Source: Pseudomonas sp. B33.4
GTDB taxonomy: Bacteria > Pseudomonadota > Gammaproteobacteria > Pseudomonadales > Pseudomonadaceae
Reading direction: 5' to 3'
Length of the DNA stretch: 64,000 nt
Assembly (NCBI RefSeq): GCF_034555375.1
Contig: NZ_CP140706.1
Location: 4,641,001 to 4,705,000, forward strand
The notes beneath the pieces are model-generated. The model was not told the origin of the DNA and did not search any database. It worked only from the letters and a program-made list of their open reading frames with translations. Made by a program: the position numbers and the translations under genes. Positions 8,106 through 17,258 of the stretch are shown here, piece by piece (position 1 is the stretch's first letter; each line of letters starts with the position of its first letter).

Positions 8106-9248
8106 TCATATCCAATTTAGGTAAAACTGTACCAGCGCTGCGGCAAGATCGGCCTGCAAGCCTTGTTCCAGACACCACGCTTCGGCGTTTTCCTGCAGTT
8201 CTGGCCAATGATTGCGGGCCGCGAGCCAGTGTTCGCCGATGGGCTGACCGGCACTCCAGGCCCGCCAGAGACCGTTCATCGCCTCGGCAGCAGCCGGCGA
8301 CAGGCTTTTCGTGTAGAGCGCAAGGAAGGCGTCGAGCTTGTCCAGATGAATATCTTCGTCCTGCTGATAGATGTGCCACAGCATCGGCCGCCCAGCCCAT
8401 TGCGCGCGAACGAACGAGTCTTCACCGCGCACGGCATTGAAATCACAGCACCAGAGCAAGTGGTCATATTGATCCTGACGGACGAACGGCAATACCTGCA
8501 CGGTCAGCGACTGGCGTTCATGTATCGCGCCGACCGCCAGTGTCTCCACGCCGAGCCAGCGTGCGACATCGCCAAGAATCCGCCCTTCCGGCACCAGCAG
8601 ATGGGTCGGCGCTGCATCGGCCGCCAGCACATCAAGCCAACTCGCCAGCCCGGCATTTTCGTAGGCAAACAGCGAAATCAGCTGCGCATCCGCTGCACGA
8701 TCGACCCCCAGACCTTGCAGAAACCGCTGCTGAGCCTCGGCATCCTGCTGAAACTGTCGACGCTGCTCGAGTAATCCGCGCTCACGCAACAGCCCGCCAG
8801 TACCCGGCTGAAAGCCTGGAAAGAAGAAGATTTTCTGCACGTTTTTGTATTTGACCGACGGCAACCCGTGACAGCCAATCACCCAGTCTTCAGCGCTGAG
8901 ATAGTCGAGGTTCATCCACAGCGGCGGCTGTTCGCGCGCGGCCATCGCCTCCATATAATCTGTGGGCAACTGACAGGCAAACGCGGCGATCACCACATCG
9001 GCGGCGTCGGTGTGCGACCACTCGACCGGCCAGTGGCGCACTTCGACAGCCTGCTGGCATTGCTGTGCCGCGTTGCTATCGATCTCGGGGCAAATACGCT
9101 CGAATGCGCGCAGATCATCGACCCACAGGCGCACTGCCAGACCATGTTCGGCCGCCAGTTGCCGGGCCAGGCGCCAGGTCACACCGATGTCACCAAAGTT
9201 GTCGACGACGGTGCAGAAAATATCCCACCGGGTTTTCAATTGCGGCAT
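8106..9248 (-). CDS. earP: EarP, EF-P arginine rhamnosyltransferase
   Basis: A 380-residue cytoplasmic glycosyltransferase (formerly DUF2331) with a GT-B fold that inverts dTDP-beta-L-rhamnose onto arginine 32 of EF-P. The N-terminal block TVVDNFGDIGVTWRLARQLA contains the two aspartates used by the family for catalysis (here D16 and D20). The C-terminal half carries RGEDSFVRAQWAGRPMLWHI, the nucleotide-sugar binding region. GGGAG lies six bases before the ATG at 9248. It is co-directional with efp, its only known substrate, so the pair forms a functional unit. Confidence 0.95.
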   Translation of the reverse strand: MPQLKTRWDIFCTVVDNFGDIGVTWRLARQLAAEHGLAVRLWVDDLRAFERICPEIDSNAAQQCQQAVEVRHWPVEWSHTDAADVVIAAFACQLPTDYMEAMAAREQPPLWMNLDYLSAEDWVIGCHGLPSVKYKNVQKIFFFPGFQPGTGGLLRERGLLEQRRQFQQDAEAQQRFLQGLGVDRAADAQLISLFAYENAGLASWLDVLAADAAPTHLLVPEGRILGDVARWLGVETLAVGAIHERQSLTVQVLPFVRQDQYDHLLWCCDFNAVRGEDSFVRAQWAGRPMLWHIYQQDEDIHLDKLDAFLALYTKSLSPAAAEAMNGLWRAWSAGQPIGEHWLAARNHWPELQENAEAWCLEQGLQADLAAALVQFYLNWI

Positions 9249-9372
9249 TCAAGACTCCCGTTGGCAAAAGCGTCGATTGTCCGCATAAATGACCTCGCGC
9301 AGAAGAGCCGACGGCGATTAATCTTCGTGCGACAATCGCCACTTGCCCGCAATCAACCGCCAGGAGGCAGCC

Positions 9373-9783
9373 ATGCCCTATCGCCCCAACCCGCGCCGCC
9401 CGTTGCCTGTACAGCTTAGCGCGCTGCATCTGACCGGCAGCATTGCCTTGGGTATGTGGCTGGGCTTCCTTGCCATTGCGCTGACCTGCTGGCTGCTGTC
9501 GCATTTTCTGTTCAAGGAACAGCTGGCCCCGGTTGCCCAAGCGGTGCAGCAACTGGCCAATCCGCCGGCGGCCGTTCAGGTCCAGGGGGATATTCCACCG
9601 CAGAGCCCGTTGTTCCAGCAATACGAGGAAAATCTGCGCAAGAACGAGCAGCAGGCACGGCTGGATCAGGCGCGTGGCAGCACGCGTAATCTGTCGAATC
9701 CGAAGTGTCAGTTCTGGCTGCAACAGGATCAAACCGCGCCGAGCGAAAAGAGCCGCGCCAACGTTCTGCAATTTTGCGATTGA
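9373..9783 (+). CDS. Hypothetical single-pass membrane protein
   Basis: A 136-residue protein with a basic proline-rich start (MPYRPNPRRPLPV), one strong transmembrane segment around residues 22-44 and a soluble C-terminal part of about 90 residues. The soluble part is rich in glutamine and contains two cysteines (PKCQFW and the penultimate residue of VLQFCD). AGGAGG lies seven bases before ATG 9373, which fixes the start. The next gene begins two bases after the stop codon, so the two are co-transcribed and may be translationally coupled. No known family was recognised. Confidence 0.75.
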   Translation: MPYRPNPRRPLPVQLSALHLTGSIALGMWLGFLAIALTCWLLSHFLFKEQLAPVAQAVQQLANPPAAVQVQGDIPPQSPLFQQYEENLRKNEQQARLDQARGSTRNLSNPKCQFWLQQDQTAPSEKSRANVLQFCD

Positions 9784-9785
9784 TC

Positions 9786-10268
9786 ATGAATAAACACACG
9801 GTTCACCAACTGATTCTCGACAAATTGCGTATCGACCTCGACATTGCCGAACGCGCTGCGCAAACCGCTTACGAAACCGCGACCCACGAAGAAAACATCG
9901 CCGAAAACAAGTACGACACGCTGGGTCTGGAAGCGTCGTATCTGGCAGCGGGTCAGGCAAAAAGGGTCGAGGAAATCCGTCAGTCACTGGCGCTGTGCCA
10001 GAATCTGACGCTGCGGGCCTATGACGAGAATCGCGGTATCGAAGTCGGCGCCCTGCTCGGCCTGGAAGACGAAAAGGGACGTGAGCAATGGCTGTTTCTG
10101 GCGCCGGATGCGGCAGGCCTGAAAGTCGATGTGGTCGGTCAGCCGATTACCGTCATCACCCCGCGCTCGCCGCTGGGCAAAGGTCTGCTGGGCAAGTGCG
10201 AAGGCGATGAGGTGGAGATTCTGGTGGCGGGCACCCGGCAACAGTTCGCTGTCACCGAGGTGCTCTGA
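9786..10268 (+). CDS. GreA/GreB-family transcription factor-like protein
   Basis: A 160-residue protein with a predicted N-terminal helical region (EENIAENKYDTLGLEASYLA, resembling the acidic tip motif of Gre factors) and a C-terminal FKBP-like domain. The ending GKGLLGKCEGDEVEIL matches the PLGRALLGKKVGD type C-terminus of GreA/GreB. Gre factors enter the RNA polymerase channel and stimulate transcript cleavage. A bona fide GreB is encoded at 22617, so this is a paralogue, possibly a competitor like Gfh1, Rnk or DksA. The start follows the upstream gene's stop by two bases. Confidence 0.8.
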   Translation: MNKHTVHQLILDKLRIDLDIAERAAQTAYETATHEENIAENKYDTLGLEASYLAAGQAKRVEEIRQSLALCQNLTLRAYDENRGIEVGALLGLEDEKGREQWLFLAPDAAGLKVDVVGQPITVITPRSPLGKGLLGKCEGDEVEILVAGTRQQFAVTEVL

Positions 10269-10277
10269 AACAACTGA

Positions 10278-11261
<984 letters not shown>

Positions 11262-11365
11262 TCAAAGCAGGTAGACGCCACGGGCATCAGCGACGGTATA
11301 TAACTATATTAATGGTTTGAATAATAAATCTAGAACTTTTTTATCAAAGCGCCATTATTCGTGCT

Positions 11366-11869
11366 TCAGCGATCCCCCCGTCGCCGCCGCTCTACTAGCG
11401 GCACCATGTAAACTGGCACTTTGGCCAACTGCAGGAGCCGCGCTGCCGTGCGCCCCAACGGCGTTTCCGCACCCACGCCGTGGCTGTGACTGCCTACGAT
11501 CAGCAGATCGACAGAGAGCTTCTGCACCTGGTCGAGAATCACCTGCGACGGATCACCCTGCAGCACACGCACGGCGCGGATGCGCTGCAGATCCTGCTCG
11601 CCTTCATCGCCGAGTTCTTCGCGAAAGCTGTCCAGCACCCGCTGCTCGATATTGGCAATGACAGTTTTCAGACCTTGACTGTGAAATTCGTTCAATGCCT
11701 GTTCGTCGAGGTAACTCTGCAACACCGATTCGGCAAACAGCCCCATCGGCTCCACCGCGTGCACCACGTACAGATCGGCATTGAACGTCCGCGCCAGCGC
11801 CAGGGCATGCTGCATCACTAACGGTGCGTACAGACCGAGGTCAGTGGCATACAGCATCGAACGAATCAT
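11366..11869 (-). CDS. Universal stress protein (UspA family)
   Basis: A 167-residue single-domain UspA protein. The start MIRSMLYATDLGLYAP gives the first beta strand with its conserved aspartate. The nucleotide-binding end reads DLLIVGSHSHGVGAETPLGR then TAARLLQLAKVPVYMVP, close to the G-2x-G-9x-G-S/T consensus of ATP-binding members, with some drift. The ATG at 11869 has GAGGAGG just upstream. It stands alone between cysB and the 5'-nucleotidase gene. The role in stress survival is inferred from the family. Confidence 0.88.
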   Translation of the reverse strand: MIRSMLYATDLGLYAPLVMQHALALARTFNADLYVVHAVEPMGLFAESVLQSYLDEQALNEFHSQGLKTVIANIEQRVLDSFREELGDEGEQDLQRIRAVRVLQGDPSQVILDQVQKLSVDLLIVGSHSHGVGAETPLGRTAARLLQLAKVPVYMVPLVERRRRGDR

Positions 11870-11968
11870 ATGACCTCCTCGCAAGCCAACAATGGCGGAG
11901 ATTTGATTCAGCTTAGCAGTGCCTTGGCGAGTACGACGTGCGACGCAACGTCTTGAAGCACGTAGGCT

Positions 11969-12874
11969 TTAGACCGACGGTTCGTTGCTGATTCCGTGAG
12001 GGACATGGCCGGTGGCAACGACTTCGCGGGCGAGTTCGCAGTGGCCGGCCTGATCGTCGAAAAACACGTCGGCAGCGAAGGCTTCAAGAAACGCCGATTT
12101 GGTCAGGCCGCCGAGGAACAGCGATTCGTCGAGACGAATATCCCACTCGCGCAAGGTACGGATTACCCGCTCATGGGCCGGCGCCGAACGCGCGGTGACC
12201 AGTGCCGTGCGGATCGGGCAGTCATCATCGGGAAACTCGCGCTGCAACAGATTGAGCGCCGCCAGAAAGCCCTTGAAAGGCCCTCCGCGCAGGGGCTCGC
12301 GTGCTGATTCGCGTTCCTTGGCCTGAAATGCTTCCAGCCCACCCGACTGATAAACGCGCTCCGACTCGTCGGAAAAAATCACCGCGTCACCGTCGAAAGC
12401 AATGCGCAATTCGTCGCTGGCCGCGCGACTGGCACCACCGGACAGAATCGTTGCTGCGGCGAAACCGGCGTCCAGCGCCGCGCGCACGTCTTCGGCATGC
12501 GTCGACAGAAACAGGTCGCAACCAAAAGCTTTCAGATACGGATACGGACTGCGCCCGCCGACAAACGCCGCGCGGGAAATCGCCAGACCATAATGATGAA
12601 TCGAGTTGAATACGCGCAATCCGGTGTCGGCGCTATTGCGCGAAACCAGAATGACCTCGACCCGCGCACGGCCGAGGCGGCTGTTCAGGCTGAGGAGTTT
12701 TTCCACCAACGGGAAGGCATCGCCGGGCGCAAGAATTTCGTCTTCGTGCTCGATCTGATATTGCCGGTAGGCTTCGACGCCACTCGACAGGTAAACCTTG
12801 TGGCTCTCACTCAGGTCGAACAAGGCGCGCGACGAAATCGCCAGCACCAGTTTGTCATCGATGTTTTTGGCCAT
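11969..12874 (-). CDS. Cytosolic 5'-nucleotidase I-like protein
   Basis: A 301-residue protein of the 5'-nucleotidase family PF06189, the bacterial relatives of animal cytosolic nucleotidase 1A, which dephosphorylate nucleoside monophosphates. Visible signatures are VLAISSRALFDLSESHKVYL near the N-terminus (DxD-like acid positions of the HAD fold are partly changed), RVEVILVSRNSADTGLRVFN, and FDGDAVIFSDESERVYQ near residue 160. The C-terminal FFDDQAGHCE looks like the last acidic HAD motif. GGGGGAAGG precedes the ATG. It lies 22 bp downstream of the panE-like gene, so probably in one operon with it. Confidence 0.85.
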   Translation of the reverse strand: MAKNIDDKLVLAISSRALFDLSESHKVYLSSGVEAYRQYQIEHEDEILAPGDAFPLVEKLLSLNSRLGRARVEVILVSRNSADTGLRVFNSIHHYGLAISRAAFVGGRSPYPYLKAFGCDLFLSTHAEDVRAALDAGFAAATILSGGASRAASDELRIAFDGDAVIFSDESERVYQSGGLEAFQAKERESAREPLRGGPFKGFLAALNLLQREFPDDDCPIRTALVTARSAPAHERVIRTLREWDIRLDESLFLGGLTKSAFLEAFAADVFFDDQAGHCELAREVVATGHVPHGISNEPSV

Positions 12875-12896
12875 GCCTTCCCCCAGAGCGACCGGC

Positions 12897-13853
12897 TTAA
12901 ACGTTGCGCCGGTCGATAAAACCTAAATTGCGATACAGCGCTTCGATGCGTGGCAACTCACAGCCCGCCGCTTTCGCTGCGGCCAATGGCCGAGCGTAGA
13001 TCGCCTCCAGCTCCAGCGGTCGCTTATGTAAAAAGTCGTGGTGCATGCTCGGCCAGTAGTCGGGCATTTTCTCGGTCATCATGAACAGATAGTCGGCGTA
13101 TCCCGGCGGCACGTCGTGGCCGCAGGCCTTAGCGCCCTGCACCACTTCGGCCATCAACGCCTGAATCAATGCGCGGCTGTCGGCATCGGCCATCAGCGGT
13201 GTGGTGCTCGCACCGAGCAACACCGAAAGTCCGTTGTAGGGAATATTCCACACCAGTTTCTGCCAGCGCGCCTGCTGCAGATTGGGCATGGCCTGGGAGT
13301 CGAGACCGGCAGCGCGGAACAGACCGGAGCCTTCCTCGACAATTGCCATGCGCGCGACATCATCAATGGCCGGGCCGCTGTGATAACCAACATTGACCGC
13401 GCCCAGAGCTTGATGGGTGACTTGTCCGGGGCCTTCGCGGTGTACGCAAATCAGGCACAAGCCGCCCAGCAAGTGCAAGGAGTCAGGGAGCAGCTCACGC
13501 AAGCTGTCTTCGACGTCGAGACCGTTTTGCAGGACCAGCACTTTCGCATCGGGCTTGGCCGCTTGGATGATCGACGGGGCCAGGCCGGCGTTGCTGGTGG
13601 TTTTGGCACCCACCAACAGCCAGTCGCATTTGGGCATGTCTTCGGCCGACGAATAGGCCTGCGCCGGATGCAACGTCAGCGGGCCATGCACCGCGCTGTT
13701 CACCTGCAAGCCGCGCTCAGCCACTGCCGAAAACTCGCTGCGCAGCAGAAAGTGCACATCGAAACCGGCACGCGCCAGCATCACCCCGTAAAAACCACCA
13801 ATCGCGCCGGTGCCGATAATCCCTACGACCGGTTTATTCACTGCCCCCATCAT
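12897..13853 (-). CDS. 2-dehydropantoate 2-reductase-like protein (PanE/ApbA family)
   Basis: A 318-residue NADP-dependent oxidoreductase related to ketopantoate reductase, an enzyme of pantothenate synthesis. The Rossmann motif is GIIGTGAIGGFYG at the N-terminus. The catalytic lysine region appears as ARWQKLVWNIPYNGLSVL near residue 180, and the family's C-terminal acid-serine motif as SMHHDFLHKRPLELEAIYA. ATG 13853 overlaps the stop of the thioredoxin-like gene (ATGA) and has GAGGAG five bases before it. Pseudomonads carry several PanE paralogues, so the substrate may be another 2-keto acid. Confidence 0.85.
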   Translation of the reverse strand: MMGAVNKPVVGIIGTGAIGGFYGVMLARAGFDVHFLLRSEFSAVAERGLQVNSAVHGPLTLHPAQAYSSAEDMPKCDWLLVGAKTTSNAGLAPSIIQAAKPDAKVLVLQNGLDVEDSLRELLPDSLHLLGGLCLICVHREGPGQVTHQALGAVNVGYHSGPAIDDVARMAIVEEGSGLFRAAGLDSQAMPNLQQARWQKLVWNIPYNGLSVLLGASTTPLMADADSRALIQALMAEVVQGAKACGHDVPPGYADYLFMMTEKMPDYWPSMHHDFLHKRPLELEAIYARPLAAAKAAGCELPRIEALYRNLGFIDRRNV

Positions 13854-14236
13854 GGCAACTCCTCTGCAATTCGACCCAGTGCCTGCGCCAGCGCTGCATT
13901 CAGCGCATCGGCTGTCAGGCGTGTGTGCAATGCCCCAAAGAACTCGCCGTCGCGCACCACAAACAGCGCCGGCAAATGAAAGACCTGATAACGCTCCACC
14001 AACCCGCCGTTGGCGCCGGCATCAATCCAGCACAGGCGATCGATGGCCAGTTCGAGCCCCGGCAACACCTCACGGGCATAACGGCAACTGGCGCAACCGA
14101 CACTGGTGAAAATCACCAGCGAAACGCCGCTCATCGCCAGCAGCCGTTGGTCGGCGTCGAAATCGGTCAGTTCGGATTCGACCACTATACTGGGGGAAAC
14201 AATGTCAAATGGCCGACACAGGGAGTCTGTGCTCAT
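13850..14236 (-). CDS. Thioredoxin-like protein with CxxC motif
   Basis: A 128-residue protein with a thioredoxin fold: LVIFTSVGCASCRYAREVLPG carries the redox pair C-A-S-C, and VFHLPALFVVRDGEFFG carries the cis-proline region. No signal peptide is evident, so it is probably cytoplasmic. An alternative ATG at 14248 would add four residues. The chosen start lies at a better distance from GAGGA. Its 3' end overlaps the panE-like gene by four bases, indicating translational coupling, and its 5' end overlaps the divergent PilZ gene. Confidence 0.83.
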   Translation of the reverse strand: MSTDSLCRPFDIVSPSIVVESELTDFDADQRLLAMSGVSLVIFTSVGCASCRYAREVLPGLELAIDRLCWIDAGANGGLVERYQVFHLPALFVVRDGEFFGALHTRLTADALNAALAQALGRIAEELP

Positions 14237-14678
14237 GGGACGTTTCATTCCTCATCCGGACGAGGTGCCGGTTGAATTAACCTTGCTCAAGCCTGAGTGT
14301 ATTTCCAGGCAACAGCTGCACACTATCAGCCTCGGCGGCATTGCTTGCAATTACCACCGTGCCTGGCGCCATGGCACCGCCCTGCAAGTACGCATGCCGA
14401 CACTCAATGCCGACATCTGTTATCCGGGCTATGTCGCGTGGTGCCTGCGACGCAAAAAAGGCTATCTGGTGGGCATCGCGTTTACCGATGAGCAGACGCT
14501 GTTCAGCGCGCGAATGGGTGAGCAGGTGTGTCAGATCGAGCGCTACTGCCGCATGCACGACAGCCACGAAGACTTGCAGGATATTCAGGCGCTGGCCCTG
14601 CAATGGGTCGAGCAACACGCCGACGAGTTCTCCCACGACAGCATGCGCAAGGCTTTCGCCCAGCCAGTGCTGGACTGA
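14202..14678 (+). CDS. PilZ-domain protein, degenerate c-di-GMP motifs
   Basis: A 158-residue protein (or 147 if the second ATG at 14235 is used; both have a purine-rich site upstream). The PilZ barrel covers about residues 15-95. The second c-di-GMP motif, normally D/N-x-S-x-x-G, appears as TISLGGI, and no clear R-x-x-x-R is visible before it, so c-di-GMP binding is doubtful. The C-terminal 60 residues are helical (QDIQALALQWVEQHADEFS). The 5' end overlaps the divergent thioredoxin-like gene, so each promoter must lie in the other's coding region. Confidence 0.75.
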   Translation: MSNGRHRESVLMGRFIPHPDEVPVELTLLKPECISRQQLHTISLGGIACNYHRAWRHGTALQVRMPTLNADICYPGYVAWCLRRKKGYLVGIAFTDEQTLFSARMGEQVCQIERYCRMHDSHEDLQDIQALALQWVEQHADEFSHDSMRKAFAQPVLD

Positions 14679-14821
14679 CCGTCTTCTCCAAACAGTTACA
14701 TGCCCATTGTCGAGCAGGCGCTTTACGCGCTAAGGTTCCGCTCCCCGACGCGCTTAAATCTGCTGTGCTCCGCCGCGCGGGGATCGCTGGCGGCCGGCAC
14801 CCGTGACCTGACGAGTAAACG

Positions 14822-15898
14822 ATGGCTGATTTACCGATCAACGACCTAAACGTCGCCTCTAACGAGACCCTGATCACTCCTGATCAGCTCAAGCGTGATA
14901 TCCCTCTGAGCGACGCCGCCCTGCGCACCGTCACCAAGGGCCGCGAAGTCATTCGCAACATTCTTGATGGCACCGACCACCGTCTGTTCGTAGTGATCGG
15001 CCCGTGCTCGATCCACGACATCAAGGCTGCCCACGAATATGCCGATCGCCTGAAGGTGCTGGCGGAGGAAGTCTCCGACACCCTGTATCTGGTCATGCGC
15101 GTGTATTTCGAGAAGCCGCGCACCACCGTCGGCTGGAAAGGCCTGATCAACGATCCGTACCTGGACGACTCGTTCAAGATTCAGGACGGCCTGCACATCG
15201 GTCGCCAGTTGCTGCTGGATCTGGCTGAAAAAGGCCTGCCAACCGCCACCGAAGCCCTCGACCCGATCTCCCCGCAGTATCTGCAGGACCTGATCAGCTG
15301 GTCGGCGATCGGCGCGCGTACCACCGAATCGCAGACGCACCGGGAAATGGCTTCCGGCCTGTCCTCGGCGGTCGGCTTCAAGAACGGCACTGACGGCGGC
15401 CTGACGGTGGCGATCAACGCCTTGCAGTCAGTCTCCAGCCCGCATCGCTTCCTCGGCATCAACCAGGAAGGTGGCGTGTCGATCGTCACTACCAAAGGCA
15501 ACGCCTACGGTCACGTGGTGCTGCGCGGTGGTAATGGCAAGCCGAACTACGATTCGGTCAGCGTTGCCCTGTGCGAGCAGGCGCTGAACAAAGCGAAGAT
15601 CAAGCCGAACATCATGGTCGATTGCAGCCACGCCAACTCCAACAAAGACCCGGCCCTGCAACCGCTGGTGATGGAGAACGTTGCCAACCAGATCCTCGAA
15701 GGCAACCAGTCGATCATCGGCCTGATGGTCGAGAGTCATTTGAACTGGGGTTGCCAGGCGATTCCCAAAGACCTCGCCGACCTGCAATACGGCGTGTCGA
15801 TCACCGATGCCTGCATCGACTGGTCTGCCACCGAGAACACCCTGCGCAGCATGCACGCCAAGCTCAAGGATGTTCTGCCGAAACGCCAGCGCGACTGA
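14822..15898 (+). CDS. Class I DAHP synthase (3-deoxy-7-phosphoheptulonate synthase)
   Basis: A 358-residue enzyme of the AroF/AroG/AroH family, catalysing the first shikimate pathway step. Hallmarks are VVIGPCSIHD near residue 60 (phosphoenolpyruvate and metal-binding cysteine), MRVYFEKPRTTVGWKGLIND near 95, and IMVDCSHANSNKD near 265 (metal-binding residues). The length and N-terminal extension suggest feedback regulation by an aromatic amino acid; which one cannot be decided from sequence by eye. A terminator follows. It is the second DAHP synthase of the window, unrelated in sequence to the class II enzyme at 310. Confidence 0.95.
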   Translation: MADLPINDLNVASNETLITPDQLKRDIPLSDAALRTVTKGREVIRNILDGTDHRLFVVIGPCSIHDIKAAHEYADRLKVLAEEVSDTLYLVMRVYFEKPRTTVGWKGLINDPYLDDSFKIQDGLHIGRQLLLDLAEKGLPTATEALDPISPQYLQDLISWSAIGARTTESQTHREMASGLSSAVGFKNGTDGGLTVAINALQSVSSPHRFLGINQEGGVSIVTTKGNAYGHVVLRGGNGKPNYDSVSVALCEQALNKAKIKPNIMVDCSHANSNKDPALQPLVMENVANQILEGNQSIIGLMVESHLNWGCQAIPKDLADLQYGVSITDACIDWSATENTLRSMHAKLKDVLPKRQRD

Positions 15899-15917
15899 CA
15901 GGCGTTTTGCAGGCATA

Positions 15918-15949
15918 AAAAAACGCCGGGCATTGCCCGGCGTTTTTGT
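15918..15949 (+). terminator. Rho-independent terminator after the class I DAHP synthase gene
   Basis: The stem AACGCCGGGCA / TGCCCGGCGTT (15922-15944) is followed by a T-run. A-residues on the left side allow it to act also on the convergent acetyltransferase gene. Confidence 0.9.
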
Positions 15950-15958
15950 GTGTGCGGT

Positions 15959-16240
15959 TCAGATCTTGGCGGCGCGGCGCTGATGACGTTCCATGTAGCG
16001 CTCGACGTAGGAGCACGACGGAATCACCGTGTAGCCCATTTCTTCGGCGTACTGCAACGCGCTCTCGGTCAGCGCTGCAGCAATGCCACGGCCACGCAGG
16101 GCGTTGGGCACGAACGTGCGATAGATATCCAGGGTCTGTTTCCCCAGATCCATATAGGTCAGGTAGGCACGATGACCGTCCACATTGGTCTCGAACTGAT
16201 GACCAGCCTGGTCATGGTGGATGGACAACGCCTCGCTCAT
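15959..16240 (-). CDS. Small GNAT-family N-acetyltransferase (YjdJ-like)
   Basis: A 93-residue protein of the short GNAT subgroup. The acetyl-CoA binding stretch is TFVPNALRGRGIAAAL, followed by the helix and strand ESALQYAEEMGYTVIPSCSYVERYM, typical of this group. The acceptor is unknown; members of this short group are thought to act on small metabolites or protein termini. ATG 16240 has GAGGAG upstream, which excludes the longer frame to 16306. It is convergent with the class I DAHP synthase gene and shares its terminator. Confidence 0.88.
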   Translation of the reverse strand: MSEALSIHHDQAGHQFETNVDGHRAYLTYMDLGKQTLDIYRTFVPNALRGRGIAAALTESALQYAEEMGYTVIPSCSYVERYMERHQRRAAKI

Positions 16241-16277
16241 CACTACTCCTCGCGGGTCTTGGATTCTGACCCCTACC

Positions 16278-16493
16278 TTACCGATGTTTTTCCGGCGAAG
16301 GAACAACTACGCCACCCCGTGCCTGATGGACACCGAGAAGAGCCACACCGATCTCGCGCAACCTGGCACCTGATAAATAGTAGGCACCATTGGCAAAAAT
16401 GCTCAAGGTGCGCTCGTCATCAAGCGAGTAGGCGGGAGGTAGCTCCGATGGACGCAGGGTGAGCTTGCGAGAGGTTCTTCGCGGTCCGCTCAC
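16278..16493 (-). CDS. Hypothetical short protein
   Basis: A possible 71-residue protein starting at GTG 16493 (MSGPRRTSRKLTLRPSEL onward). The internal segment LSIFANGAYYLSGARLREIG looks like a folded helix-strand unit, and codon use resembles the neighbours. No family was recognised and the start codon has only a weak ribosome site. It is co-directional with the acetyltransferase gene, 37 bp upstream of it. It may be real but could be a chance frame. Confidence 0.35.
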   Translation of the reverse strand: MSGPRRTSRKLTLRPSELPPAYSLDDERTLSIFANGAYYLSGARLREIGVALLGVHQARGGVVVPSPEKHR

Positions 16494-16880
16494 CTGAACA
16501 TTGCCGGATGTTGAGACTTAAGACGTGCGGCCTTTTTTAAAGTCACCTCAACATGGACAAAGATAAGCGAAGCAGCGCGCAAAATCAGAACAAAAGTGTG
16601 GACGAATTCATCTAGAAAGACTTTAGCCAAGACCGCAAAAACAGCACGCCGTAACGGGAACTTTTTCTCAATAACTCGCTCTGCACGGGGCTTGCAGCTG
16701 GGTATTTTTTATACAGCGCAGTTAAAAGTTGCTCGAAAAAGAATCAGCGCCTACAATTTTTTTTGCTTCTTGCCTTACGTCAGTTTACTTACTACAAGTA
16801 ATGGGTAGTATGTACGCCGGCTATTTCCTCAATCGTGAGGAGACAGCCACTTAATTTGAAAGTCCTTGAAGGGGAACACG
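16494..16880 (+). promoter_or_regulatory. Upstream region of oprI
   Basis: A 387 bp stretch without a convincing gene. It is much richer in A and T than the surroundings in its last 250 bp (for example the CCTACAATTTTTTTTGCTTC area near 16750), as expected for the strong constitutive promoter and UP-like sequences of the major lipoprotein gene. No specific -10/-35 pair is asserted. GGGGAACACG directly precedes the oprI ATG. Confidence 0.4.
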
Positions 16881-17132
16881 ATGAACAACGTTCTGAAATT
16901 CTCTGCTCTGGCTCTGGCCGCAGTTCTGGCTACCGGTTGCAGCAGCGCATCGAAAGAAACCGAAGCACGTCTGACCGCTACTGAAGACGCAGCTGCTCGC
17001 TCCCAGGCTCGTGCAGACGAAGCTTACCGTAAAGCTGATGAAGCTCTGGCTGCTGCTCAAAAAGCACAACAGACTGCTGACGAAGCTAACGAGCGTGCTC
17101 TGCGCATGCTGGACAAAGCTAGCCGCAAGTAA
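16881..17132 (+). CDS. oprI: OprI, major outer-membrane lipoprotein (Lpp homologue)
   Basis: An 83-residue lipoprotein. The signal peptide ends in the lipobox ATGCSSASK, giving lipidated Cys20. The mature part is a heptad-rich alpha-helical coiled coil ([19 protein letters not shown] and following) that trimerises, and the C-terminus is RK, with a final lysine suited to attachment to peptidoglycan. The codon use is strongly biased (CTG, GCT, CGT), which fits one of the most abundant proteins of the cell. A strong terminator follows, and an L,D-transpeptidase gene lies convergent downstream. Confidence 0.97.
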   Translation: MNNVLKFSALALAAVLATGCSSASKETEARLTATEDAAARSQARADEAYRKADEALAAAQKAQQTADEANERALRMLDKASRK

Positions 17133-17153
17133 TAATCCCTCGGGATTGTTATC

Positions 17154-17188
17154 GAGCCGACCCGATTTATCGGGTCGGCTTTTTTATT
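17154..17188 (+). terminator. Rho-independent terminator of oprI
   Basis: The stem AGCCGACCCGAT / ATCGGGTCGGCT (17155-17180) with a very short loop is followed by TTTTTTATTG. A smaller hairpin AATCCC-TC-GGGATT lies just after the stop codon (17134-17147). Confidence 0.92.
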
Positions 17189-17211
17189 GCCCATCGTTTT
17201 GTTCAGGCAAT

Positions 17212-17246
17212 AAAAAACCCGCCGACGCTTCACGCATCGACGGGTT
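17212..17246 (-). terminator. Rho-independent terminator of the L,D-transpeptidase gene
   Basis: On the minus strand AACCCGTCGATGCG pairs with CGTCGGCGGGTT (17216-17246) and is followed by a T-run (the A-run at 17212-17217). Confidence 0.85.
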
Positions 17247-17258
17247 CCGGGGTACGAC

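Noticed and set aside
16596..16808. A 70-codon frame upstream of oprI
   Set aside because: Lies in AT-rich promoter DNA, has no Shine-Dalgarno site, and its product resembles translated noncoding sequence.
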